Assembly (NCBI GenBank): GCA_020057985.1
Contig: JAGVEU010000381.1
Span: forward strand, 1-13,420
Direction of reading: 5' to 3'
Origin: Calditrichota bacterium
GTDB lineage: Bacteria > Electryoneota > RPQS01
DNA: 13,420 nucleotides
This document shows positions 6,801-13,420 of this stretch, in pieces. How positions within the stretch are numbered: position 1 is the stretch's first letter; each line of letters opens with the position of its first letter. Both the position numbers and the translations under genes were made by a program. The notes under the pieces are model-generated. The model worked only from the letters and a program-made list of their open reading frames with translations, was not told the origin of the DNA and did not search any database.

Positions 6801-8828
6801 GTCATCATCCAGCACATAAGACGTGAGGGCGACGGTTTGCTCAGAGGTGATGCAGGCCATATCGGCAAGGTAAGGTTTATGATTGCGCTTGGTAATGGTC
6901 AACAGCATCGTGCCCGTGGAATTAACTGTAACAGGCAGATCAATTGCACCGTTGGCATCGGTCAGACCACGCACATAGGTTTCACTGCCTTTCCACAGGA
7001 CAACAAGCGCATCTGCAACAGGCACACCGTCACCGGAGCGGGTTACTACCACGTGCACAAGGCGAGTGCCGACATTTACCGTCGAGGGATGATTGACAGA
7101 CAAAAGCACGGGAACCGCCGTCCAGATGGAGAGTCCGGGATCTCCCATGAGATTATTGAATCGCGAGAAGTTACTTGCCTCTCCGGAGCCGTATCCGAAA
7201 GTCTTGCTCAACCAGAGTTTGCCGCTGTTCACGCAATGGCCGATATGCTCGATGTCGAGGTTAATGATGGCATACATCAGACCGCCGGAGAAGCAGATGT
7301 TCGGTGGAGCATGAGTGCTTGAGGTTGCCGAGCCGATTCCGCAGATTCCGCCGCGTGGAGAAAGAGCCGAACCCGCGACAAGGTAAGCTTCGGAAGTTCC
7401 CAAGCCTGACGCAAAGTCACCGGCATTGCAGGTGATCGTCAAACAAATCGGAAGTCTCCAGCTAACAGGGAGCGTAGCCGGGAAGTCAGAATACATCTCG
7501 CCTACATAGGATCCACGCCAGAGGAAAGCGCTGATGCCTCCTGCAAACCGAGCGCGGACCAAATCCTGGTCTATAGCGCCGGTGTGAGTCGCGATGAAAA
7601 TGCTGTCTACATCGGTGAGATGCTGATATTGATGTCCGGCCCACAGCATCAGCCGTTGATTGGAGAAAAGGGAGTAGTTGATCCCCGCATAGAGAAAAGC
7701 CTTGCGGAACCACATGGTGTCGGGTTGTCCTTGCGCATTGACCATCCATGGATTGCGTTCATAGCCCATGATCTTGGCATTGATCGTGGCCATTTCATTC
7801 CATGTACTTCCACTCAAGCGGCCGACACCGATGTCTTCGATGTCATCACCATTGTTGCCGAGGGCGAAGGTGTGATCGTAGTTGCTGCCATCGGTGGGAA
7901 CACCATAACCTTGAGGATCGCCCATCAGGGCTACAAATTCGGGAGGATTGGCGGAGGCGTAGGCTTGTTGAATGGCGGTGCGCATGGTTCCGGCTGTCCA
8001 ATTCCCACGAGCGTCAATGGTTACATCGAAGCCACGCCGCTTCTTCCACGTTCTCAGGCTGTCTGCCCAGCGACTGGTCGAGTCCGTTTTGCAAATAATC
8101 ATGTATCTGCCGGGCAAGTCAGTTACATCGTCGAGGGCGAAATCATCGAGATTGACGATCTGATTGCGATACATCGGCGCGAAAGAACCGGAGGGACGAT
8201 GCGGATTGAGGAGTTCGTTCAGGCCGGGCTGTTCATTGGCAACAATATCCGCATTCAAGTTGTAATACACGCGCGCTTGATGGGTGACCGGATTGACCTG
8301 CACCGGATAGAGAGTTACCGTAACGACGCGGAAATCTCGCCAGATCATCGGAGCGCTGATCGCAGCCACTTCCTTGGGATACCACTCATCCGCAGAGTAC
8401 ACTGCTTCATTGCGACGCAATCCCTCGAAGCTGCTTCCTTCACTCTGCAGTGGAAGTGGATTGATGTTTTCGACGACTGAGAATTCAGCGGCAGTGATTC
8501 GCAATTCCACACTGCCGGTATTGGGTATTCGGTAGAGTCGAGTGATCTGAGGAACTGTGGGGCTGCCTTCCTCAAAGAGGAACGGCTCGCCCTCGATTCC
8601 AAGCACCTGATAAGTTTCAAAATCCACCACTTGATCTTGAATTACCACATTGGGTGAATTCAGAGCGATCGAAGTGAACTCCGGAGAGGTCTTAGATACC
8701 TCGATATTGACACCCGCGCCGGAAAAATCTAGGCTTCCCAGCATATAATCGGCAGGCTCGGTTGCCCACCCGACGAGGGTAACGATAACGAGGCACATAC
8801 TGACCTGTAGCCCAATCGAAGATTTCAT
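3843..8828 (-). CDS. Giant secreted gingipain-like (C25-fold) protein with T9SS sorting domain
   Basis: A complete 1661-residue protein. ATG 8826-8828 is preceded by GGAG (8836-8839, 7 nt spacing). Residues 1-23 form a Sec signal peptide, followed by a propeptide-like region to about 240. The C25 domain spans about 240-570: EFVALMGDP, DDIEDIGVGRL, IMGYERNPWM, nucleophile-type Cys467 in TITCNAGDF, and the LMGDPGLSIW ending. Where gingipains have the catalytic His (GHGS) there is WRGS with Arg438; His506 (STHAPPN) is a conserved alternative His. Then come an Ig-like domain (570-665), CARDB-like modules (about 670-900), a nidogen-like beta region with FPFTFYGVTYDSITICSNGW (about 930-1130), a carboxypeptidase-regulatory-like domain (1134-1215), a propeller-like region (about 1275-1500), a BACON-like module and the T9SS sorting domain (about 1572-1661). 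Expected outside or on the cell surface. Whether it is an active protease is doubtful. Confidence 0.9.
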   Translation of the reverse strand: MKSSIGLQVSMCLVIVTLVGWATEPADYMLGSLDFSGAGVNIEVSKTSPEFTSIALNSPNVVIQDQVVDFETYQVLGIEGEPFLFEEGSPTVPQITRLYRIPNTGSVELRITAAEFSVVENINPLPLQSEGSSFEGLRRNEAVYSADEWYPKEVAAISAPMIWRDFRVVTVTLYPVQVNPVTHQARVYYNLNADIVANEQPGLNELLNPHRPSGSFAPMYRNQIVNLDDFALDDVTDLPGRYMIICKTDSTSRWADSLRTWKKRRGFDVTIDARGNWTAGTMRTAIQQAYASANPPEFVALMGDPQGYGVPTDGSNYDHTFALGNNGDDIEDIGVGRLSGSTWNEMATINAKIMGYERNPWMVNAQGQPDTMWFRKAFLYAGINYSLFSNQRLMLWAGHQYQHLTDVDSIFIATHTGAIDQDLVRARFAGGISAFLWRGSYVGEMYSDFPATLPVSWRLPICLTITCNAGDFASGLGTSEAYLVAGSALSPRGGICGIGSATSSTHAPPNICFSGGLMYAIINLDIEHIGHCVNSGKLWLSKTFGYGSGEASNFSRFNNLMGDPGLSIWTAVPVLLSVNHPSTVNVGTRLVHVVVTRSGDGVPVADALVVLWKGSETYVRGLTDANGAIDLPVTVNSTGTMLLTITKRNHKPYLADMACITSEQTVALTSYVLDDDNAGGTQGNSNFMMNPGETIDLPIYLRNFGTAVTATNISATLTSNNPHVTVVNATSTFPNLAPGDSALCATNFRITVSPVMQDDEVALLTLAVTASSIQTYSAFELTCLAGKLDYVSHAFSGSFNPGDTRTLSVSVKNNGALDMSGVTAQLVSMSPFVQVGDPAGTYGNINIGQTVNNSGDQFTLTANTLTFRGHIAPMLLIATTPAGFVDSTQFTVNVGTATTTDPTGPDAYGYYAYDNTDANYEMHPTFSYINISSTGTNLNLNDPGVQVLSPVYSTVRTLPFPFTFYGVTYDSITICSNGWCAFGNQAYFDGWRNYPIPAMQAPDAVIMPYHDDLGTSGSGRGVWVQFDATNHQYIIQWKAFGATSTGTNLDFEVILLDQTEYPTLDGNGIVLIQYQTVTMNLQGNNYDIGGCTIGIQDTSGLVGLGYAYVTTYSPGAAAVQNGRAILFTTNARALFGDVSGTVINAENSLPMSAVDVTIDGYAYHGVTNAQGQYTIPNVLIGSYTVRASKHLFNDAVVNNVLVELDSMEVVNFSMLHPEIDLSVDSIHVTTPPTNQTNFTIVNGGNGPLDFDIRVAYAPDHLDDPWDQLGSISLSQITNDFLILGCEFAQDHWWVTGGGGPNGSNLVYKFTRDGALVDSLFQPGTSPFGWFDMAYDGTNLYGSDDHNLTGINLATGQIAVTIPSPLHPTRAVAYDPATDHFWVADYTADIYEINRQGDVLQQIPNQGANELAITGFAWNLQDADGYKLYIFSQNGSNPYTRVSRMHPVTHTVQTVVDLNASTGDRAGGCTITGGWNSTLLVFAGIIQNATTGDRLGIYEMTFNTTWITVAPSQGTVPGGNSGEVTINFDATDLRPDFTYRVNLTIHSSVRDTSIVMPVALTVLPVSAEDNANALPTEYALYQNYPNPFNPSTTIRYDLKAAGMTKLVIYNLMGQQAATLVNEVQPAGVYRQQFDGAALGSGVYFYRLESGDFVKVAKMVLMK

Positions 8829-8876
8829 AGCATTTCTCCAGTTTGTCCTCTGCTTTGAACACGGCGTTTTTCACGC

Positions 8877-8909
8877 ATTCTACTTAGTCTATAAGTTAAT
8901 GAAAGTCAA
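8877..8909 (-). promoter_or_regulatory. Possible promoter of the first C25-like gene
   Basis: Reading leftwards, TTGACT (complement of 8904-8909) and TAGAAT (complement of 8877-8882) resemble -35 and -10 hexamers, but their 21-bp spacing is too long for a standard sigma-70 promoter. The region is AT-rich compared with the gene and lies 49 nt before the start codon, so a promoter is likely here, but its exact boxes are uncertain. Confidence 0.3.
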
Positions 8910-9128
8910 GCCACTTTTCAAGCTCTGAAGCCGTTAATTTCGACAAACGTGTGGAGCCATATCGTCAGAATGAGGACTTGTCCTTATGTACTTCTTGGCT
9001 ACTTCAGAACTTATCCTATTGTAGTTTTTGCGGTTAGCGAAAGGAGAAGGGCGAGAGCTTTAGAACTGGATACGTATTGGCTTCATGATGCCTCTCGTGT
9101 GCAGAGTCTGTCTCCGAGTTCGATTGGT
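8910..9128. other. Unassigned intergenic stretch
   Basis: No convincing gene, RNA or repeat was seen here. A 67-codon plus-strand frame (8949-9152) runs into the repeat at 9129 and has no family resemblance or ribosome-binding site. Confidence 0.5.
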
Positions 9129-9153
9129 GGATTCCCGCTTTCGCGGAAATGAC
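9129..9153 (-). repeat. dRS3-like repeat, left arm of composite
   Basis: The inverted copy of 9322-9346, with 24 of 25 positions matching. The core is ATTCCCGC...GCGGAAAT, i.e. the ATTCCC-N8-GGGAAT dRS3 pattern with one substitution (G to A) in the right arm. Confidence 0.75.
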
Positions 9154-9163
9154 ACAACGATCT

Positions 9164-9192
9164 GCGGCGGCACTTGTCTCCAAGTGCCCCGC
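9164..9192 (+). repeat. REP-like palindrome, forward copy
   Basis: GCGG (9164-9167), a bulged C, GGCACTTG (9169-9176), loop TCTC, CAAGTGCC (9181-9188) and CCGC (9189-9192) make a 12-bp stem with one bulge. Same architecture as the hairpins in the 101-bp repeats, with changed but still paired stem positions. Confidence 0.8.
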
Positions 9193-9277
9193 GTCCGGTG
9201 ACTGTCCCCCTTTCGGGCAGAATTTCATTCGCAGACACCGTCATGAGGGTTGTCGGTCTGACGATGAATGTTCGCGA

Positions 9278-9306
9278 GCGGGGCACTTGAAGACAAGTGC
9301 CGCCGC
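9278..9306 (-). repeat. REP-like palindrome, inverted copy
   Basis: Reverse-complement copy of 9164-9192, differing only in one loop base: GCGG, GGCACTTG (9282-9289), loop AAGA, CAAGTGCC (9294-9301), bulged G, CCGC (9303-9306). Together they form a head-to-head pair like the two hairpins in each 101-bp repeat. Confidence 0.8.
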
Positions 9307-9321
9307 GATAAGAGGCTAATC

Positions 9322-9346
9322 GTCATTCCCGCGAAAGCGGGAATCC
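9322..9346 (+). repeat. dRS3-like repeat, right arm of composite
   Basis: It contains ATTCCCGCGAAAGCGGGAAT (9325-9344), which fits exactly the ATTCCC-N8-GGGAAT pattern of the neisserial dRS3 repeat; similar palindromes occur in many unrelated genomes. It folds with an 8-bp stem and a GAAA loop. Confidence 0.8.
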
Positions 9347-9365
9347 ATTTATGCAAGTAGCCATA

Positions 9366-9404
9366 GAAAAAGCCAGCCCCGACGTGTGATTGTCGGGGCT
9401 GGCT
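9366..9404 (-). terminator. Strong Rho-independent terminator of the second C25-like gene
   Basis: AGCCAGCCCCGAC (9371-9383) pairs perfectly over 13 bp with GTCGGGGCTGGCT (9392-9404) around an 8-nt loop. Read leftwards the stem is followed by UUUUUC (from 9371 to 9366), so it ends minus-strand transcripts. It lies 140 nt beyond the stop codon, with two palindromic repeats in between. Confidence 0.85.
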
Positions 9405-9421
9405 TTGATTGGTTGATTGAG

Positions 9422-9454
9422 ATCCTGAACGCCGCGAGGACGCGGGTTCAGGAT
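9422..9454. repeat. Palindrome with AGGA loop (CTGAACGCC family)
   Basis: ATCCTGAAC (9422-9430) pairs with GTTCAGGAT (9446-9454) and CCGCG (9432-9436) with CGCGG (9441-9445), leaving an AGGA loop. Loop and flanks match the hairpin at 2485-2523. It separates the second C25-like gene from its terminator. Confidence 0.75.
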
Positions 9455-9490
9455 GACAAATAAAACGGACGCGGATTCAGGTTGACACAC

Positions 9491-9522
9491 CCTGAGCGAA
9501 AAGATCCTTCACTTCGTTCAGG
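9491..9522. repeat. Palindrome CCTGAGCGAA / TTCGTTCAGG
   Basis: CCTGAGCGAA (9491-9500) pairs with TTCGTTCAGG (9513-9522) over ten positions, one being G-U, with a 12-nt loop. The CAGGATGA that follows matches the end of the repeat at 9422-9454. Sequences of this CCTGAACGAAGTGAAGGATC type are common intergenic repeats in metagenomic genomes. Confidence 0.65.
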
Positions 9523-9544
9523 ATGATTTTCCGAAGACGGCAAA

Positions 9545-12500
9545 TCACTTCATCAGAACCATCTTAGCGACTTTGATGAAGTCGCCTGTTTCAAGGCGAT
9601 AGAAATAGACTCCGGAGCCGAGGGCTACACCGTCGAACTGGAGTTTGTAGACTCCGGCGGGTTGGACCTCGTTGACGAGCGTTGCGACTTCCTGCCCGAT
9701 CAGATTGTAGATCACGAGCTTGGTTTGTCCTGCCACTTTGAGATCATAGCGGATTGTTGTGCTCGGGTTGAACGGATTGGGGTAATTCTGATAGAGCGCG
9801 TACACGGTGGGCAGCGCATTGATGGCGTCATCCGCTGATACCGGCAGAACGGTCAGTGCCACGGGCATCACGATCGAAGTATCACGGACATTGCTATGAA
9901 TGGTCAAGTTCACGCGATAGGTGAAATCAGGTCGCAGGTTGGTGGCATCGAAATTGATCATGACCTGACCGGTGTTGCCGCCCGGAACAGTGGCCTGGCT
10001 CGGCGCAACCGTAATCCAAGTTGTGTTGAAGGTCATCTCATAGATTCCCAGTCTGTCACCGGCTTGGTTTTGAATGACACCGGCAAAGACAAGCAGCGTG
10101 CTATTCCAACCACCAGTGATCGTGCAGCCACCCGCTCGGTCACCGGGAGTAGCGCTCAAATCCACTACGGTTTGAATATTGTGTGAAACCGGATGCATTT
10201 TGGAAACCCGCGTATAGGGATTGTTCCCGTTCTGGCTGAAGATGTAGAGCTTGTAGCCATCGGCATCCTGCAAGTTCCACGCGAAGCCCGTAATTGAAAG
10301 CTCGGAAGAGCCTTCATTGACAATTTGCTGCAGGACAAGTCCATCGCGGTTGATCTCATAGATGTCGGAGGTGTAGTCCGCAACCCAGAAGTGATCGGTG
10401 GAGGGATCATAGGCAACCGCACGAGTGGGCTGCAGCGGACTCGGAATGGTCACCGCCACTTGTCCGGTGACCAGATTCACTCCCGTGAGGTTGTGATCGT
10501 CGGAGCCATAAAGATTGGTGCCGTCGTAAGCCATGTCGAACCAACCAAAGGGACTCGTGCCGGGTTGAAGCATGGAGTCCACCAGCGCGCCGTCGCGGGT
10601 GAACTTATAAACGAGATTACTTCCCTGCGGACCGCCGCCACCGGTCACCCACCAATGATCGTGAGCAAACTCGCAACCGAGAATCAGGAAGTCATTGGTA
10701 AGTTGCGAGAGATTGATGGTGGCAAGCTGATCCCAGGGATCATCCAAAGTGCCGGGCGCATAAGCCACTCGGATGTCGTAATCGAGCGGGCCATTTCCGG
10801 CATTGACGATATCGAAGCTGATCTGGTTAGTCGGCGGTGTGGTGACATGAATGCTGTCTACTGAAAGATCCATGTCCGGATGCAGCATACTGAAGTTCAC
10901 AATCTCTGTGCTGTCCAGTTCCACGATTACGTTGCTGACAACAGCATCGTTGAAGAGTCGCTTGGAAGCGCGCACCGTGTATGATCCAATCAACACATTC
11001 GGAATGGTGTATTGCCCCTGAGCGTTGGTAACCCCGTGATAGGCATAGCCGTCAATCGTCACATCCACTCCGGACATGGACTGAGAGTTTTCAGCATTGG
11101 TGACGGTTCCGTTTACTGTGCCGAACAAGGCACGGGCATTGGTGGTGAAGTTAATCGCTCGGCCAGTCTGCACAGTGGCAGCGCCCGGACTATAGGTAGT
11201 GACGTAAGCATAGCCGAGTCCGACCAGTCCACCGACATCCTGAATTCCGATGGTACAGCCGCCAATATCATTGTTCCCCCCTTGCATATTCATGGTTACA
11301 GTCTGATACTGAACCAGAACTTGTCCGTTACCGTCAAGCGTTGGATAAAACTCTTCATCCAGCAGGATCACCTCAAAATCAAGTGGTGTGCTCTCAGCGT
11401 TCGCGCCAAAAGCTTTCCATTGAATAATAAACCGATGGTTTGGAGCATCGTTCTGAATCCACACTCCCTTGCCAGAGCCGGTCGTTCCCAGATCGTCAAA
11501 ATAGGGCATGATGACTGCATCCGGAGCCTGCATCGCTGGAACCGGATAGTTGCGCCATCCGCCGAAACTGGCTTGGTTGCCGAAAGCCGCCCATCCATTC
11601 GAACAAATTGTAATGGAATCATAGGTCACGCCATAGAACGTGAAGGGGAACGGTAGTGCGCGAACGGTTGAATATGACGTGATCCCTACTTGATCGCCTT
11701 GATCAGCAAGGTTCAGATTCGTGCCGGAGGCGCTGATATTGACATAGCTAAAGGTCGGGTGCATTTCATAACTGGCATCCGTGTTGTCGTAGGCATAATA
11801 GCCATAGGCATCCGGCCCGGTGGGATCGGTAGCCGTTGCTGTGCCAACACTAACCGTGAACTGCGTGCTATCCACAAAACCGGTCGGAGTCATGGCAATG
11901 AGCAGCATGGGAGCAATATGTCCGCGAAAAGTCAGGCTGTTCGACGCGAGCGTGAACTGATCGCCGTTGTTATTAGCATTCTGCCCGACATTGATGTTGC
12001 CATAGGTTCCGGTCGGATCACTCACTTGGACAAAGGGACTCATGGAGACAAGTTGTGCGGTCACGCCGTTCATGGCAATGCCGCCGTTGTTCCTGACAGT
12101 AACGGAGAGAGTGCGTGTATCGCCGGGATTGAATGCTCCTGAAAATGCATGGGAGACGTAATCCACTTTTCCGGCATGGCAAATCAACTCAAACGCGCTG
12201 TAGGTTTGCTGAGCGGAGGCTGTTACCGTGAGCGTGAGCAGCGCGACTTCGTCATGTTGCATGACCGGCGAGACGCTGACCCGGAAGTTCGTTGCGCAAA
12301 GGGCAGAATCCCCTGGAGCCAGATTCGCAAACGTACTGGTGGCAGCAGTCACGGCGACATGCGGATTATTGCTGGCGAGCGTCGCCGACACATTCGTGGC
12401 TGTGGCCGTCGTGCCGAAGTTTCTGAGATAGATGCGAAGATCAATAATCTCATTCGGGTTCACCAGACCGTCGTTATTGCCTTGGGTGCCGCCGGAGTTG

Positions 12501-13420
12501 TCATCATCGAGAGCATAGGATGTCACACCAACGGATTGATCAGCGTTCACACAGGCAATATCGGCAAGTAATGGATGGTGATTGCGCTTCGTAATAGTCA
12601 ACAACAGGGTCCCGGGGCTGTTGACGGTTACCGGCAGATCTATTGCGCCATTGGCATCCGTTAAACCACGTTCGTAAATCTCTGAGCCTTTCCACAAGAC
12701 AACCACTGCATCGGCAACGGGCACTCCGTCAGCAGTTCGAGTCACAACCACGTGAACACGGCGAGCGCCGACGTTGACCGTGGCAGGATAATTAGCGCTT
12801 AGCATCACGGGGACCGCCTGCCACATCGAAAGCGCCGGATCGCCCATCAGATTGTTGAACCGCGAGAAATCATTCGCCCATTGAGAACCTACTCCAAATG
12901 TGGATGTAAGCCAGACTTTGGCGCTATTCATGCAATGGCCGATGTGCTCCATTTGCAGATTGACCATAGCATAGACGAGACCGCCGCAGAAGCAGATATT
13001 CGGGGGAGCATGGGTTCCCCAAGTTGCGGAACCAATACCACAAACTCCGCCCCTCGGCGAGATCGCTGATCCGGCCACCAAATAGGATTCAGAGGTTCCC
13101 AGACCCGTATCAAAGTCGCCGGCTCCGCAGGTTACGGTTAAGCAAATCGGCAAACGCCAACCGGAGTTGCAGGTGTTGGCAAGCGCCGGTTCCATTTGGC
13201 TCAGCCACGATCCGCGCCACAGAAAAACACCAATGCCGCTGGCAAACTTGGCCTGCACAAGAGCATCGTTCACATGGCCGTTGACCGACTGCACATCATT
13301 GCTGTCAATATCGGTGAAGTTCCGGTATTGCCGCCCGGTCCATTGCATTAACGTGTAGTTGGAGTAGATACTATTGCCGATCCCCGCATAGAGGAAGGAC
13401 TTGCGGAACCACATGGTATC
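9545..13420 (-). CDS. Second gingipain-like (C25-fold) secreted protein, N-terminus outside window
   Basis: The frame is open to the window end, where it reads DTMWFRK just as the neighbouring paralogue does at its residues 370-376, so signal peptide, propeptide and the first part of the C25 domain lie beyond the window. From the shared Met (13412-13414) to the stop it is 1289 residues against 1290 in the paralogue, differing by one deleted residue near IQNQAGDRLG. It keeps TVTCGAGDF (Cys codon 13127-13129), WRGS in place of GHGS (Arg codon 13214-13216), THAPPN, the LMGDPALSMW end of the domain, the same Ig, CARDB-like, nidogen-like, regulatory-like, propeller-like and BACON-like modules, and the same T9SS sorting domain ending VAKMVLMK. 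The two genes are a tandem duplication. Divergence is concentrated around the active-site region. Confidence 0.9.
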   Translation of the reverse strand, partial: DTMWFRKSFLYAGIGNSIYSNYTLMQWTGRQYRNFTDIDSNDVQSVNGHVNDALVQAKFASGIGVFLWRGSWLSQMEPALANTCNSGWRLPICLTVTCGAGDFDTGLGTSESYLVAGSAISPRGGVCGIGSATWGTHAPPNICFCGGLVYAMVNLQMEHIGHCMNSAKVWLTSTFGVGSQWANDFSRFNNLMGDPALSMWQAVPVMLSANYPATVNVGARRVHVVVTRTADGVPVADAVVVLWKGSEIYERGLTDANGAIDLPVTVNSPGTLLLTITKRNHHPLLADIACVNADQSVGVTSYALDDDNSGGTQGNNDGLVNPNEIIDLRIYLRNFGTTATATNVSATLASNNPHVAVTAATSTFANLAPGDSALCATNFRVSVSPVMQHDEVALLTLTVTASAQQTYSAFELICHAGKVDYVSHAFSGAFNPGDTRTLSVTVRNNGGIAMNGVTAQLVSMSPFVQVSDPTGTYGNINVGQNANNNGDQFTLASNSLTFRGHIAPMLLIAMTPTGFVDSTQFTVSVGTATATDPTGPDAYGYYAYDNTDASYEMHPTFSYVNISASGTNLNLADQGDQVGITSYSTVRALPFPFTFYGVTYDSITICSNGWAAFGNQASFGGWRNYPVPAMQAPDAVIMPYFDDLGTTGSGKGVWIQNDAPNHRFIIQWKAFGANAESTPLDFEVILLDEEFYPTLDGNGQVLVQYQTVTMNMQGGNNDIGGCTIGIQDVGGLVGLGYAYVTTYSPGAATVQTGRAINFTTNARALFGTVNGTVTNAENSQSMSGVDVTIDGYAYHGVTNAQGQYTIPNVLIGSYTVRASKRLFNDAVVSNVIVELDSTEIVNFSMLHPDMDLSVDSIHVTTPPTNQISFDIVNAGNGPLDYDIRVAYAPGTLDDPWDQLATINLSQLTNDFLILGCEFAHDHWWVTGGGGPQGSNLVYKFTRDGALVDSMLQPGTSPFGWFDMAYDGTNLYGSDDHNLTGVNLVTGQVAVTIPSPLQPTRAVAYDPSTDHFWVADYTSDIYEINRDGLVLQQIVNEGSSELSITGFAWNLQDADGYKLYIFSQNGNNPYTRVSKMHPVSHNIQTVVDLSATPGDRAGGCTITGGWNSTLLVFAGVIQNQAGDRLGIYEMTFNTTWITVAPSQATVPGGNTGQVMINFDATNLRPDFTYRVNLTIHSNVRDTSIVMPVALTVLPVSADDAINALPTVYALYQNYPNPFNPSTTIRYDLKVAGQTKLVIYNLIGQEVATLVNEVQPAGVYKLQFDGVALGSGVYFYRLETGDFIKVAKMVLMK

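Larger units (their letters stand above)
9129..9346. repeat. 218-bp nested inverted-repeat composite
   Basis: From outside inwards the block has a dRS3-like element (9129-9153), a GCGG/CCGC palindrome (9164-9192), an 85-bp centre, then the inverted palindrome (9278-9306) and inverted dRS3-like element (9322-9346). Outer arms match at 24 of 25 positions and inner arms at 28 of 29. The centre also has partly complementary parts (CATTC/GAATG and CAGAC/GTCTG around 9220-9270). It carries no gene. It could be a non-autonomous mobile element or a repeat assembled by insertion of elements into each other. Confidence 0.75.

Noticed and set aside
4644..8480. Long plus-strand frames (261, 301, 220 and 298 codons) opposite the first C25-like gene
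   Set aside because: They are antisense to a protein with clear domains, have no family resemblance or ribosome-binding sites, and similar frames recur opposite the paralogue simply because the coding strands are alike.
8949..9152. 67-codon plus-strand frame in the intergenic region
   Set aside because: No ribosome-binding site or recognisable motif, and its end lies inside a dRS3-like repeat.
9129..9346. Insertion sequence with transposase
   Set aside because: Too short, and no coding frame in it resembles a transposase; at most a non-autonomous element.
10325..12571. Plus-strand frames opposite the second C25-like gene
   Set aside because: Same reason: antisense shadows mirroring those opposite the first copy.

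Overview
The window looks like part of a bacterial chromosome from the Fibrobacteres-Chlorobi-Bacteroidetes (FCB) side of the tree, quite possibly an uncultivated candidate phylum. The main clue is that the minus-strand giant proteins end in a textbook type IX secretion (T9SS) C-terminal sorting domain, with the YQNYPNPFNPSTTIRY signature and the GVYFYRL / VAKMVLMK ending. They are built from Ig-like, regulatory-like and propeller-like extracellular modules typical of that group. The spaces between genes are full of short palindromic repeats, which is common in metagenome-derived genomes of these lineages. The phylum assignment is inference.

Layout. (1) 1-2270, plus strand: the 3' part of a secreted zinc metalloprotease with a metzincin-like HExxHxxxxxH site, Ig/FN3-like modules and a calcium-binding thrombospondin-3-like stretch. 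Its 5' end lies outside the window. (2) 2271-2677: a repeat-rich spacer with a 101-bp direct duplication, each copy carrying two inverted hairpins, plus two other hairpins. (3) 2678-3750, plus strand: a compact operon with a strong sigma-70-type promoter, a MarR-family regulator, an FmdB-type zinc-ribbon protein overlapping it by 14 nt, a second small zinc-ribbon protein whose start codon lies in a 4 x 7-bp tandem repeat, and a Rho-independent terminator. (4) 3751-3842: a C-rich palindrome and a terminator-like hairpin facing the other way. (5) 3843-8828, minus strand: a 1661-residue gingipain-like (C25-fold) secreted protein, complete from signal peptide to T9SS sorting domain. (6) 8829-9544: an intergenic region with a 218-bp nested inverted-repeat composite, a strong minus-strand terminator and two more palindromes. 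(7) 9545-13420, minus strand: a second, tandem paralogue of the C25-like protein, cut by the window end.

How it fits together. The large genes all encode exported proteins and would act outside the cell or on its surface; the MarR/zinc-ribbon operon is a separate cytoplasmic regulatory unit between convergent units. The most interesting points are these. Both C25-like paralogues keep the nucleophile-type Cys (TCxAGDF) but have WRGS where gingipains have the catalytic GHGS. The paralogues diverge most around that site while their roughly 1,100-residue tails stay very similar. A family of palindromes shows compensatory stem changes, lies in head-to-head pairs, and in one place is nested inside a pair of dRS3-like repeats. 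No tRNA, rRNA, CRISPR array or transposase gene was seen.
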